Shown here piece after piece: positions 8,842-17,057 of a DNA stretch of 64,000 bases. Under the pieces are notes generated by a model. That model was not told the origin of the DNA and made no database searches. It saw only the letters and a program-made list of their open reading frames with translations. Each line of letters opens with the position of its first letter. The stretch's first letter is position 1. The translations under genes were made by a program, and so were the position numbers. Origin of the DNA: JBCCTX01 sp964468435 (GTDB lineage: Bacteria; Bacteroidota; Bacteroidia; J057); contig CAYXVE010000002.1 in the NCBI GenBank assembly GCA_964468435.1, forward strand, positions 1 to 64,000, read 5' to 3'.

Positions 8842-10095
8842 CTAAGCATTTACCGGACGACGCAGTTCGGGATCATATTCCCAGTTGAGCACACGATAGA
8901 AATCGTATTCTTCCGGTATGTCTATATATTCCTTAGCTTGTTCATAGTCGACAGGTGTGAGACAGTGAAGGTCATTTAATACCATCTGGGTGTAATCATT
9001 GTGAATATCGATCAATCTGGGAGGAATCTTTCCCGTTTTGGGATCTTCGATATCCTTGAGAAACAACGGAGTAATATTCCCCTCATTATCAGCACATACG
9101 ATACAACCGCTATGCCCCTCACGGAACAATTTTCTTACGCCCATACCTAGCATGGTACATAAGGTCAGATCAAAAGCGATTGGACGTGCACAACGCAATT
9201 CATATCCCAATTCTACGGGACGACTTTTTACTTTCAATCCCAGTTCTTTCAGCTGTCGCTGGAGCAGGATATTGAAGACATGTGCTTTACTCACATTACC
9301 CAATTCGGGGTGCCCATGCTCATCATAGGTAAAATCGATTCCACAGTTTCGTATCTGTTCGTTACTCAATGCATGAAATACCCCTTCACTCACCATAGCA
9401 ACACCGTATTTAATACCATCAATACCACGTTTAACGATAGATGAGATGATGAGTTTGATAATTTTTTCAAACGTAATCTCTGTGCGGTCAAACATTTCAG
9501 GGATAATGATCATCGGAAAGTGGCAGCTGGCTCCGATTCCAAAAGCCAGGTGTCCTGCCGAGCGCCCCATGGCAGATACTACAAACCAGTTGTTACTGGT
9601 TCGGGCATCTTCATAGATGGTATTACCGATAACTACCCCTTCATTCTTGGCTGTATTAAACCCAAAGGTAGGGATACCCTTAGGAAGTGGGATATCATTA
9701 TCTATCGTTTTGGGTACGTGTATATTTTGTATTTGTACGTTATTCCTAATCAGGAATTTGGTAAGACGGTTTGCCGTAGAAGCAGTATCATCGCCACCTA
9801 CTGTAACGAGTAGCATGACATTGTTTTTTTCAAAAAAATCAGCGGTAAACTCATGATCTTTGGGCTTGTGGCGGCTCATTCGAAGAGCAGATCCTCCGAT
9901 GTTGAAGAAACGGTCTGCAAATTGAAAGTCTATATCAATGGTATCAGCCTTACCATTGAATAAATTTTGATAACCATCATGTATACCAATGACTCTGTAC
10001 CCCTCTTGGAGGAATACTTTGGATACGGTACTGACTACGGTATTTATGCCTGGTGCCGGACCACCGGCACATAGTATTGCTATAGATTCTTGCAT
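8842..10095 (-). CDS. 6-phosphofructokinase, probably pyrophosphate-dependent
   Basis: 417 residues, longer than the roughly 320-residue bacterial ATP-PfkA and in the size range of PPi-type enzymes. Readable motifs are CAGGPAPGIN (nucleotide/PPi loop, residues 9-18), VGGDDT (99-104), PKTIDND (128-134, fructose-6-phosphate and catalytic Asp) and MGRSAGH (near 176). The second Asp of GGDD replaces the Gly of GGDGS in ATP enzymes, and in this family it marks PPi use because it blocks the ATP alpha-phosphate. The enzyme would act reversibly in glycolysis/gluconeogenesis in the cytoplasm. It stands alone, with a strong terminator downstream. Confidence 0.9.
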   Translation of the reverse strand: MQESIAILCAGGPAPGINTVVSTVSKVFLQEGYRVIGIHDGYQNLFNGKADTIDIDFQFADRFFNIGGSALRMSRHKPKDHEFTADFFEKNNVMLLVTVGGDDTASTANRLTKFLIRNNVQIQNIHVPKTIDNDIPLPKGIPTFGFNTAKNEGVVIGNTIYEDARTSNNWFVVSAMGRSAGHLAFGIGASCHFPMIIIPEMFDRTEITFEKIIKLIISSIVKRGIDGIKYGVAMVSEGVFHALSNEQIRNCGIDFTYDEHGHPELGNVSKAHVFNILLQRQLKELGLKVKSRPVELGYELRCARPIAFDLTLCTMLGMGVRKLFREGHSGCIVCADNEGNITPLFLKDIEDPKTGKIPPRLIDIHNDYTQMVLNDLHCLTPVDYEQAKEYIDIPEEYDFYRVLNWEYDPELRRPVNA

Positions 10096-10208
10096 AGTAG
10101 ATGAGTTCGTTTTGGCAAATTGTTAAGAATCAAATATTATGCTTACAATTTATATAAATGTACCAGGAATCCCGGAAAATTAAAAGGAAAAAAGAGCTTA
10201 TGCCGTTG

Positions 10209-12761
10209 CTAGAACTTATTCATCCCCTTTTCATCCCATTCGATTTGATCTCCTGCTTTGAGTTGTTCATCCGATGTTGGGGAATCTATGGGTTTAACCT
10301 TGAGTATCTTTCTCCGGTCTAGCTTATTTCCATTAGCTCTCCAGCCTTTGACATCGATAAATGCTGAAAGATCCAGCTGGAACGTTTGTTTTTCTTTTTT
10401 CCCTTTCTGTATAGTGTACTCAATGTGAGGATTAGGATCTATGGATACACAGATGAGTTTTGAGCCTGTTTCTTCACTGATAAAAGTAAAAGGTCGATCC
10501 AGGGTACTGGTCTCGATTTGAAAGCGCTTAACATAGTAATCTTGGTTTTTTCCTTCATAGTGAACAGCTGTGATCACTCGCTCAGGATCAAATTTCTCGA
10601 TGACTTCAATTTTTTTCATTTCATATCGGTTAGTCAGCTCAAAGTCGGTCAGTTCGTAGCTCCCGTCCTTGTAAATAATCATGATACAGTCCTCAGTATC
10701 AAACTCTCCCAGAAGACGTCCTCTTTCATCGGTATTGAGCCTACCGATGCTTTCATCAATCCATATTTTCATTCCTCCCAGAGTAGAGCTACCAATGGAT
10801 TTCTGCTGGATCCTGCGAATGGGGTATTTAGTTAGTACATTTCCCTGGGAGTTTCTACCCTTGATAGACAGCTCTCCAAAATCGAAGTCGAATTCCTTGT
10901 TTTTCGCACGGCAGTTTTGGGTAAGATATATGGTGACGACTTCCCCTTCACTGTTGGGGTGGACGGTGAAATAAAGTAGCTTGCACCCGGCATTACCTTT
11001 GGTTACGTCATATTCACGGTCGCGTGTTATCGCCTTGACAGCAAAGCGCTTGACGTAATTCCGTTTGTCAACCGGGTCGCGATAGATTGTATGATAGATC
11101 TTCCGCTCATTTCCCTTCTCCCATACATCCACATATAGAATGTCCTTCCCCACAAAGGCTTTATCCTGAACTTTGGTTACCAGATATTTTCCGTCCTTGC
11201 GAAAGACAATAATATCATCCAGGTCTGAACAATCACACACATATTCATCCTTTTTGAGTCCATAACCGACAAAGCCATCTTTGCGATTGACATAAAGTTT
11301 TTCGTTTGCTACTGCCAATTGTGAGACCTGAATGTTGTCAAAGGTCATGATCTCTGTTTTTCTTTCTTTACCTTTGCCATAGCGTTCTAGTAAAGATTCA
11401 AAGTATGCAATGGCATAGTCTGTCAGGTTTGCCAAATAATGCTGGATTTCCTTGATTTCATCTTCCAGTTTTTTGATCAGTTCGTCTGCCTTGAAAGAAT
11501 CGTATTTGGAAATGCGTTTGATCTTGATTTCTGTTAGGCGTACGATATCATCTTCCGTGATTTCACGAAAAAAGAGAGATTTGAAGGGTTCAAGTCCTTT
11601 GTCAATAGTCTGTATGACTGCTTCCCAGGTTTCACACGCTTCGATATCCCGGTAGATCCTACTTTCGATAAATATTTTTTCCAGAGAGGAAAACAACAAT
11701 TTATCTTTCAATTCCTGCAGCCGGATTTCCAGTTCCTCACGTAGCAGTTCCCGGGTGTGATCGGTAGATATTTTTAGGATCTCTTCTACGGAAAGAAAAT
11801 GTGGTTTCTGATCGATAATTACACATGCATTGGGAGAAATGGAGACTTCACAGTCAGTAAAGGCATAGAGTGCATCAATCGTTAGGTCTGGAGATACATC
11901 ATTTGGCAGATCGATCTGTATTTCGATCTCTTTGGCGGTGTTATCTACAACGCGTTTAATCTTAATTTTCCCCTTATCATTGGCTTTGACGATAGACTCC
12001 ATAATAGCGCCTGTCGTAGTGCCATAGGGTACATCTTTGACGAGTAGGGTATTTTTATCTTTGATTTCAATGTGTGCACGACAGCGAATACGCCCTCCCC
12101 TGCGGCCCCCCTGATAATTTTCAACATCAATCATGCCACCATGTGGGAAATCAGGATACAAAGTTGCTTTTTTACCTTTAAGAACCTTGATGGATGCTTG
12201 GATAAGTTCTTGGAAGTTGTGTGGTAAAATACGAGTAGACAGTCCCACCGCTATCCCTTCTACCCCCTGAGCCAGTACCATAGGAAATTTCATAGGTAGA
12301 GCTACCGGTTCTTTTTTCCTTCCATCGTAGGAGGCTTGCCACTCGGTAATTTTGGGGTTGAATGCTACTTCAAGGGCAAATTTGGATAAGCGACCTTCAA
12401 TATATCTGGGGGCTGCTGCCCGATCTCCGGTCCGGGTATCTCCCCAGTTGCCCTGACAATCGAGCAAAATATCCTTTTGACCCATGTTCACCAGAGCATC
12501 GCCGATGGCAGCATCTCCATGTGGATGATATTGCATGGTCTGCCCGATCACATTTGCAACCTTGTGAAAACGACCGTCATCCATCGTTTTCAAGGCATGA
12601 AGGATACGTCGCTGGACTGGTTTGAGTCCATCCATCAACAGCGGAACAGCTCTTTCTAAAATAACATATGATGCATAATCCAGAAAGTAATTTTCATACA
12701 TCCCCGAGACCGGAGTCGAAATTTCTTCCCGATGAGAATCATTACCGTTTGATATTGACAT
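10209..12761 (-). CDS. parC: DNA topoisomerase IV subunit A (ParC/GyrA family)
   Basis: 850 residues. The breakage-reunion domain starts with YASYVILERAVPLLMDGLKPVQRRILHAL-type sequence (read in pieces at residues 30-60). The quinolone-pocket/DNA-gate region has YHPHGDAAIGDAL. The active-site Tyr lies in AAPRYIEGRLS near residue 120. After the coiled-coil arm (about 350-460) come degenerate six-bladed propeller repeats rather than a GyrA box, which favours ParC over GyrA and matches the Bacteroidota ParC form. The partner parE is not adjacent. Start ATG at 12761; the gene is divergent from the rhodopsin across a 450-bp gap. Confidence 0.9.
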   Translation of the reverse strand: MSISNGNDSHREEISTPVSGMYENYFLDYASYVILERAVPLLMDGLKPVQRRILHALKTMDDGRFHKVANVIGQTMQYHPHGDAAIGDALVNMGQKDILLDCQGNWGDTRTGDRAAAPRYIEGRLSKFALEVAFNPKITEWQASYDGRKKEPVALPMKFPMVLAQGVEGIAVGLSTRILPHNFQELIQASIKVLKGKKATLYPDFPHGGMIDVENYQGGRRGGRIRCRAHIEIKDKNTLLVKDVPYGTTTGAIMESIVKANDKGKIKIKRVVDNTAKEIEIQIDLPNDVSPDLTIDALYAFTDCEVSISPNACVIIDQKPHFLSVEEILKISTDHTRELLREELEIRLQELKDKLLFSSLEKIFIESRIYRDIEACETWEAVIQTIDKGLEPFKSLFFREITEDDIVRLTEIKIKRISKYDSFKADELIKKLEDEIKEIQHYLANLTDYAIAYFESLLERYGKGKERKTEIMTFDNIQVSQLAVANEKLYVNRKDGFVGYGLKKDEYVCDCSDLDDIIVFRKDGKYLVTKVQDKAFVGKDILYVDVWEKGNERKIYHTIYRDPVDKRNYVKRFAVKAITRDREYDVTKGNAGCKLLYFTVHPNSEGEVVTIYLTQNCRAKNKEFDFDFGELSIKGRNSQGNVLTKYPIRRIQQKSIGSSTLGGMKIWIDESIGRLNTDERGRLLGEFDTEDCIMIIYKDGSYELTDFELTNRYEMKKIEVIEKFDPERVITAVHYEGKNQDYYVKRFQIETSTLDRPFTFISEETGSKLICVSIDPNPHIEYTIQKGKKEKQTFQLDLSAFIDVKGWRANGNKLDRRKILKVKPIDSPTSDEQLKAGDQIEWDEKGMNKF

Positions 12762-13211
12762 GTATAACTATTCCTATAATTATTGAGAGCTAAATCAATT
12801 AGGCAAATATAAAAATATTAGCCAAATAACTCAATTCAGTAAAACACTACGATAATCTTATTGCATCGAAGGATAACACAATACTTTTTTGGCAGGGGAC
12901 TTGCCAGTATTATTAGCGTGTCAAATGATATTGACTAAAAAGGGTAGTTGTATGAACAGTCTACTGAGTAGACTTAATTCACATTATCAAAAAGTTTGTT
13001 ATTTTAGAGATAATTTTGTTTATATTTATAAACAAAATCTTAAACATGCTGTTTTAGTGTTACAATAGTGAAATATGACGGATCAATTGAAATAGTGAGG
13101 TATTAAAGAGGAGTTTTTACTTAGTATTTAATGAATTTTTTTTCATATTTACTTGAAAGTTTAAGTGGGATTACTACTAGACAAACGCGTAAAACATTTA
13201 ACTAATAACAT
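12762..13211. promoter_or_regulatory. Divergent regulatory region between parC and the rhodopsin gene
   Basis: 450 very AT-rich bases without a plausible gene. It must hold both the parC and rhodopsin promoters. TAATTTTG at 13011-13018 matches the Bacteroidota -7 element TAnnTTTG, but no TTG lies at the expected 19-21 bp upstream (the nearest ends only 12 bp away). The promoter call is therefore tentative. If used, it would give a 5' leader of about 190 bases. A perfect palindrome overlaps it and is listed separately. No Shine-Dalgarno precedes the rhodopsin ATG. Confidence 0.5.
13013..13038. repeat. Perfect 26-bp AT-rich palindrome upstream of the rhodopsin
   Basis: Two 12-bp arms, ATTTTGTTTATA and its exact reverse complement, are separated by TT. 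It sits about 175 bp before the rhodopsin start and overlaps the candidate -7 element. The symmetry suits a dimeric regulator operator. A chance palindrome is less likely at this length but possible in AT-rich DNA. It has no GC-rich stem and no following T run, so it is not a terminator. Confidence 0.6.
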
Positions 13212-13976
13212 ATGGATACTTTAAATCTGCTTACAAATCTGCTTGTTGTAGAACTTGAATCTGGAGATGTGATTGGATTCACATTCTTTACAGGTTACAT
13301 GGCTATGTTCGCTGCCTCTGTATTCTTCTTTTTCGAGAGACAGAATGTAGAAGGAAAGTGGAAAACATCTTTGTTGGTTTCTGGTCTAATCACTATGATT
13401 GCGGCTGTCCACTATTATTACATGCGTGGATACTATCTGGAAACCGGAAATTCTCCTATTGAGTTTCGCTACATCGACTGGACACTTACTGTACCTTTGA
13501 TGTGCGTTGAATTCTACCTTTTGATTAAGCCTTACGGTGGTAAAATGATGGTATTGTGGAGATTAATTCTGGCTGCAGTGGTCATGCTTGTTGCTGGTTA
13601 TGTTGGAGAAGCTATCGTGCCAGAGCAAACAATCCTTTGGGGTGTGATATCTACATTGGGTTACATCTGGATCATTTATGAAGTACAATTTGGTGGAGTA
13701 AAAAGTGTAATTGATGCCAATGAAGGTAAGGGAGACATTGGAGATGTCAAGAAAGCAGTAACACTGCTTCGCAATTTTGTACTGATCGGATGGGCAATCT
13801 ATCCTATCGGCTACATGGCGATGGAGGGAAATCTTTTATCAGGTGTGCTTGCGCCATCTAGTATGGATTTGATCTACAACGTTGGTGATGCAGTTAACAA
13901 AATTGGTTTTGGGCTTGTGGTCTATTCTGTAGCTATAAACGCTCGCTCTAAGTCAGCTTCTGCTGCAACTGCTTAA
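13212..13976 (+). CDS. Proteorhodopsin-type light-driven proton pump with putative carotenoid-antenna fenestration
   Basis: 254 residues with seven hydrophobic helices. Helix C reads RYIDWTLTVPLMCVEFYLL, giving D89 (proton acceptor), T93 and E100 (proton donor), the DTE motif of outward proton pumps. H67 corresponds to the conserved His that partners the acceptor. Helix G has DAVNKIGFG with K230 as the retinal Schiff-base Lys. The spectral-tuning position (GPR 105) is M97, which predicts green absorption. In helix E, aligning LWGVISTLGYIWIIY with bacteriorhodopsin puts G144 at BR Trp138, the position of xanthorhodopsin Gly156 that opens the carotenoid-binding window. Next genes make beta-carotene and retinal. 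Start ATG at 13212 without a clear ribosome-binding site. Confidence 0.95.
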   Translation: MDTLNLLTNLLVVELESGDVIGFTFFTGYMAMFAASVFFFFERQNVEGKWKTSLLVSGLITMIAAVHYYYMRGYYLETGNSPIEFRYIDWTLTVPLMCVEFYLLIKPYGGKMMVLWRLILAAVVMLVAGYVGEAIVPEQTILWGVISTLGYIWIIYEVQFGGVKSVIDANEGKGDIGDVKKAVTLLRNFVLIGWAIYPIGYMAMEGNLLSGVLAPSSMDLIYNVGDAVNKIGFGLVVYSVAINARSKSASAATA

Positions 13977-13993
13977 TTTTAGGGTGATGAGAT

Positions 13994-14024
13994 GATGGAG
14001 TTCTTCTACGTGAAGAGCTCCATC
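13994..14024 (+). terminator. Hairpin downstream of the rhodopsin gene
   Basis: GATGGAG, then TCTTC, pair with GAAGA and CTCCATC around a 5-base loop; one T/G pair lies between the two stem parts. It starts 17 bp after the rhodopsin stop. The downstream T tract is weak and interrupted (TTACTCTAACTTTCG), so it may attenuate or protect the mRNA 3' end rather than fully stop transcription. It separates the rhodopsin from the crtY-blh pair. Confidence 0.6.
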
Positions 14025-14170
14025 TTACTCTAACTTTCGCCATATAGTACTTAAGAATTAGGGAGTACAACGCTAATTTGGCATAAAAGTGTTATTCCTT
14101 TTATTAACATTGATAGGTATATATCCCACATTCAGGTAGATTGTAAGGTATTACTTTAATTCATTTTCCA

Positions 14171-15382
14171 TTGGTACGCGAATATGATTATATCATTGCA
14201 GGGGGAGGTTGCGCTGGCTTAAGTTTAGCCTATTATCTGCTTAATTCTGATCTACAGCATCGGAGAATCATGGTCATTGACAAGTCTCTAAAATTACAGA
14301 ATGATAAGACTTGGTGCTTCTGGACTAGTGAAGGTTTACCATATTCTTCGGCCCATAATACTTCCTGGAGAAAAATGCGTTTCTCAGGAGAATATGGAGA
14401 AATGACTCAGCCTGTTTCACCCCTCAAATATCATTGTATCCAAAGTCTCGATTTTTACAGAGAAATAATGGGAATGATTGATGAAAGCGATCATGCCGAG
14501 CGTATTTTGGCGGATGTGATAGATGTGGTAGACGAAGGTGATGGCGTCTCTGTTGTTACAAATAAGGGGACTTTTACTGGAAAATGGCTATTCAATAGTA
14601 TACCCGAACAACCTGTTTTCGAGCAACATCATATATTTCTAAAACAGCATTTTTGTGGATGGGTGATAGAGACTTCAGATGATACATTTGACCCAGATGT
14701 AATTCATTTGATGGATTTCCAGATTGAACAGGCGGGTGAAGTCAGGTTCATATATATTCTGCCTTACAGTAAGCGCAGGGCACTGGTGGAGTTTACCGTT
14801 TTTTCCAGCGGTACGCTAGCTCAGGAAACTTATTACAAAATCCTGCATGAATATTTAGAAGATAAACTCGGATTAGGTGATTACTGGATCGACAGTGAGG
14901 AGTTTGGCATAATTCCCATGACCAACTATCGTTTTACTAAATACCCTTCAGAGCATATCGTCAATATCGGGACAGCAGGTGGACTTACGAAACCTTCTAC
15001 AGGTTACACCTTCTTGAACATTCAGGAAGACTCCCGCAATATCGTCAAGGCGTTGATGCAAACGGAAAAACCTCAATACAGGAAAAAGAAGAAGCAGCGC
15101 TTCAAATTTTACGACACCTTGCTATTACACATTATCCAAAACAATGCCGAAAGCGTCAAAAAAATATTTTCTTGCTTGTTTAAACGAAATGATTTTAGAA
15201 AAATCCTGAAGTTCCTCGACGAAAAGACTACGATCTGGGAAGATATATGGATTATTGGTAGATTGCCATGGAAGCCATTCCTGTTTGCATTGTATGAGTA
15301 TTATATCCTGAAATCTTGGAATAAGAAAAGCATCCAGCCTCAACCAGCTAAAGAACGGCAAGAAGTTGAATACACAGTTTAA
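14171..15382 (+). CDS. crtY: Lycopene beta-cyclase (CrtY type)
   Basis: 403 residues. The N-terminal dinucleotide fold has YIIAGGGCAGLSLAYYLL (FAD), followed by the cyclase-typical DKTWCFWT near residue 46. The mid-protein stretch FCGWVIET and the region VIHLMDFQ match the lycopene cyclase family, as does NIGTAGGLTKPSTGYTF near residue 270. The reaction is the non-redox cyclisation of both psi ends of lycopene to beta-carotene at the membrane. The start is a TTG at 14171, directly before the FAD fold; no ATG is available upstream. The 3' end overlaps the blh start by 17 bp, implying translational coupling. crtE, crtB and crtI are not in the window. Confidence 0.92.
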   Translation: MVREYDYIIAGGGCAGLSLAYYLLNSDLQHRRIMVIDKSLKLQNDKTWCFWTSEGLPYSSAHNTSWRKMRFSGEYGEMTQPVSPLKYHCIQSLDFYREIMGMIDESDHAERILADVIDVVDEGDGVSVVTNKGTFTGKWLFNSIPEQPVFEQHHIFLKQHFCGWVIETSDDTFDPDVIHLMDFQIEQAGEVRFIYILPYSKRRALVEFTVFSSGTLAQETYYKILHEYLEDKLGLGDYWIDSEEFGIIPMTNYRFTKYPSEHIVNIGTAGGLTKPSTGYTFLNIQEDSRNIVKALMQTEKPQYRKKKKQRFKFYDTLLLHIIQNNAESVKKIFSCLFKRNDFRKILKFLDEKTTIWEDIWIIGRLPWKPFLFALYEYYILKSWNKKSIQPQPAKERQEVEYTV

Positions 15383-16298
15383 ACATATTTACTGGGCGGT
15401 ATTGATCACCACTGCCATCGTATTACTCATGGGATGGTTTATCCCCTCCTGGCTCAAGCATATAGATCTGTATGTCTTCGTGGCATTTATGATCATCAGT
15501 GGAATACCTCATGGAGCTACAGATCACCTTATATACAAGTATACACAAGAACAGAAAGGTCGCCGGGTTTCATACGTTACTTTTATATGGGTATACATGC
15601 TTGCAATGGTTGCTTATGGCCTTTGCTGGTACTTTTTCCCTGTGTTCAGCCTGCTTACCTTTCTCTTCATTTCAGCCTATCACTTTGGTCAATCCCAGTT
15701 GTTATATGCCCATTTTCCCGAAACAGATCCTTTCAAATGGTTTTTGTATCTATGGTGGGGAATGACCATCTTAGGAGGGATAGTTCTGTTTCACTGGACA
15801 GATTCCAGAGAAATATTAGCAAACTTTATCCCCAATACCTTCTTGTTCAGAGTCGATCAAATTTCTTATCTCCCCCTGATTCCCTGGATGATGTCAGGTG
15901 TTACCTTACTCTTACTAACTTTTACCTGGCTTAAAGGAGGAATTAACAGAAGAAAATGGCTGTTTGAAGAGTTGAATCTGGTCGTACTGATGCTGTTATT
16001 TGCAAATACTTCCCTATTGATAAGCTTCGCCATCTATTTTGGTGTGTGGCATGCCCTAGCATCCATTATGACAGAGGTCGATGAACTCCGGAGAGGTTAC
16101 TGTCATTTTTCGCTGGGTAAATTTATCAAGGAAGCTTTCCCGCTATCACTGATTAGCTTTGTGGGAATTGGAATCCTGTTATTGATCGTACACTATCTGG
16201 GAGCAATCATTTCTCCCTATTTGGTGTTTTTCATTGCTATTTCCACACTTACCCTGCCGCATATGTACTTTATGAATAAATTTTACGGGTTGAGATAA
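15366..16298 (+). CDS. blh: Brp/Blh family beta-carotene 15,15'-dioxygenase
   Basis: 310 residues, multi-spanning membrane protein. The four conserved His motifs of Blh enzymes are present: GIPHGATDH (H49, H54), SAYHFGQSQ (H106), GVWHALAS (H229) and TLPHMYFM (H299). They hold the catalytic iron. It cleaves beta-carotene centrally into two retinals, the chromophore of the rhodopsin two genes upstream. The start is TTG at 15366, inside the end of crtY. An in-frame ATG at 15429 would delete the first membrane helix and is less likely. No promoter is visible between crtY and blh, so they form one operon. Confidence 0.93.
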   Translation: MNTQFKHIYWAVLITTAIVLLMGWFIPSWLKHIDLYVFVAFMIISGIPHGATDHLIYKYTQEQKGRRVSYVTFIWVYMLAMVAYGLCWYFFPVFSLLTFLFISAYHFGQSQLLYAHFPETDPFKWFLYLWWGMTILGGIVLFHWTDSREILANFIPNTFLFRVDQISYLPLIPWMMSGVTLLLLTFTWLKGGINRRKWLFEELNLVVLMLLFANTSLLISFAIYFGVWHALASIMTEVDELRRGYCHFSLGKFIKEAFPLSLISFVGIGILLLIVHYLGAIISPYLVFFIAISTLTLPHMYFMNKFYGLR

Positions 16299-16412
16299 TG
16301 GATGAGTGATGTTATGCTGCTGGCTGCTATTGCAAAAGAAAGCCAACAAAAGGTTGTTGTTTGATAGAGACTCGATGCATCGGGTTTCTACCAACAGGGA
16401 TTTTATTATCAA

Positions 16413-17048
16413 TCACTTCCGCCTAATCATCTTCTTTCCAGTAGTAGCAGTCTTTACCACCTGGTTATAAGTCACTTTAAAGCTCAATGCTTGCCCAGCG
16501 TACTTATTTGACACGGCGATGGGGGCTGAAATCCCTGTTTTACCTGCAGGTATAACGACTTCGCCTATCTTCATCAGGCTTGTATGGGAGCTTTTGGGGA
16601 ACAGCGTAATACCTTCTTTGGGAGCTGCAGTTGTCAGCTCTATGCTCAGGAAATATCTTCCTCTCGCCTGGTATATACGGACATCTTTTAGTTGTGCTAC
16701 GGGCTTTACAGTAGGTTTTCCTTCACTAGGCTTTTCTACTGTATTTTTACATTCACAAAGCTTGGAATGAACCGGAGCAAATTCCATATCACCATTGAAA
16801 TCTGCAACAGCAAAAAATGCATCATTTTCTTTGGGGGTTGGAAAGGAATGAGAAAAGCCTCCCTGAGCATGGGTGGTTAACTCAATTTCCTCCTGGCCAC
16901 TCTCCTTGCCAGTAATGACCAACCTGATTTTTCGGTTACCCAATGGAGTGCTGGGTTTTCCATCTATGATTTGATAGAGGTTTCCTCCTATTCCGTATTT
17001 CCCGCCTCCACCTTTACAGCTCAAGGCAATGCCTGCTGTTTTTACCAA
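16413..17048 (-). CDS. C-terminal Ig-like part of the upstream secreted metalloprotease, separated by one in-frame TGA
   Basis: Reading this 211-codon stretch as an independent gene needs a TTG start at 17048 with no ribosome-binding site and no signal peptide. Yet its content looks extracellular: an Ig-like segment with KIRLVITGKES, GGFSHSFPTP and AFFAVADFNGDMEFAP, then a second beta-rich domain. It is in exactly the same reading frame as the protease gene before it (stop TGA at 17060-17058, then TAT TAC AGA TTG). The simplest reading is the tail of one roughly 895-residue protein cut by a nonsense codon, a read-through or a sequence error. It ends in a basic KKMIRRK tail. Confidence 0.6.
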   Translation of the reverse strand: MVKTAGIALSCKGGGGKYGIGGNLYQIIDGKPSTPLGNRKIRLVITGKESGQEEIELTTHAQGGFSHSFPTPKENDAFFAVADFNGDMEFAPVHSKLCECKNTVEKPSEGKPTVKPVAQLKDVRIYQARGRYFLSIELTTAAPKEGITLFPKSSHTSLMKIGEVVIPAGKTGISAPIAVSNKYAGQALSFKVTYNQVVKTATTGKKMIRRK

Positions 17049-17057
17049 TCTGTAATA

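Noticed and set aside
13011..13018. TAATTTTG as a confirmed rhodopsin promoter
   Set aside because: The -7 match is exact but no TTG lies at the required 19-21 bp, so it is kept only as a tentative note in the regulatory region.
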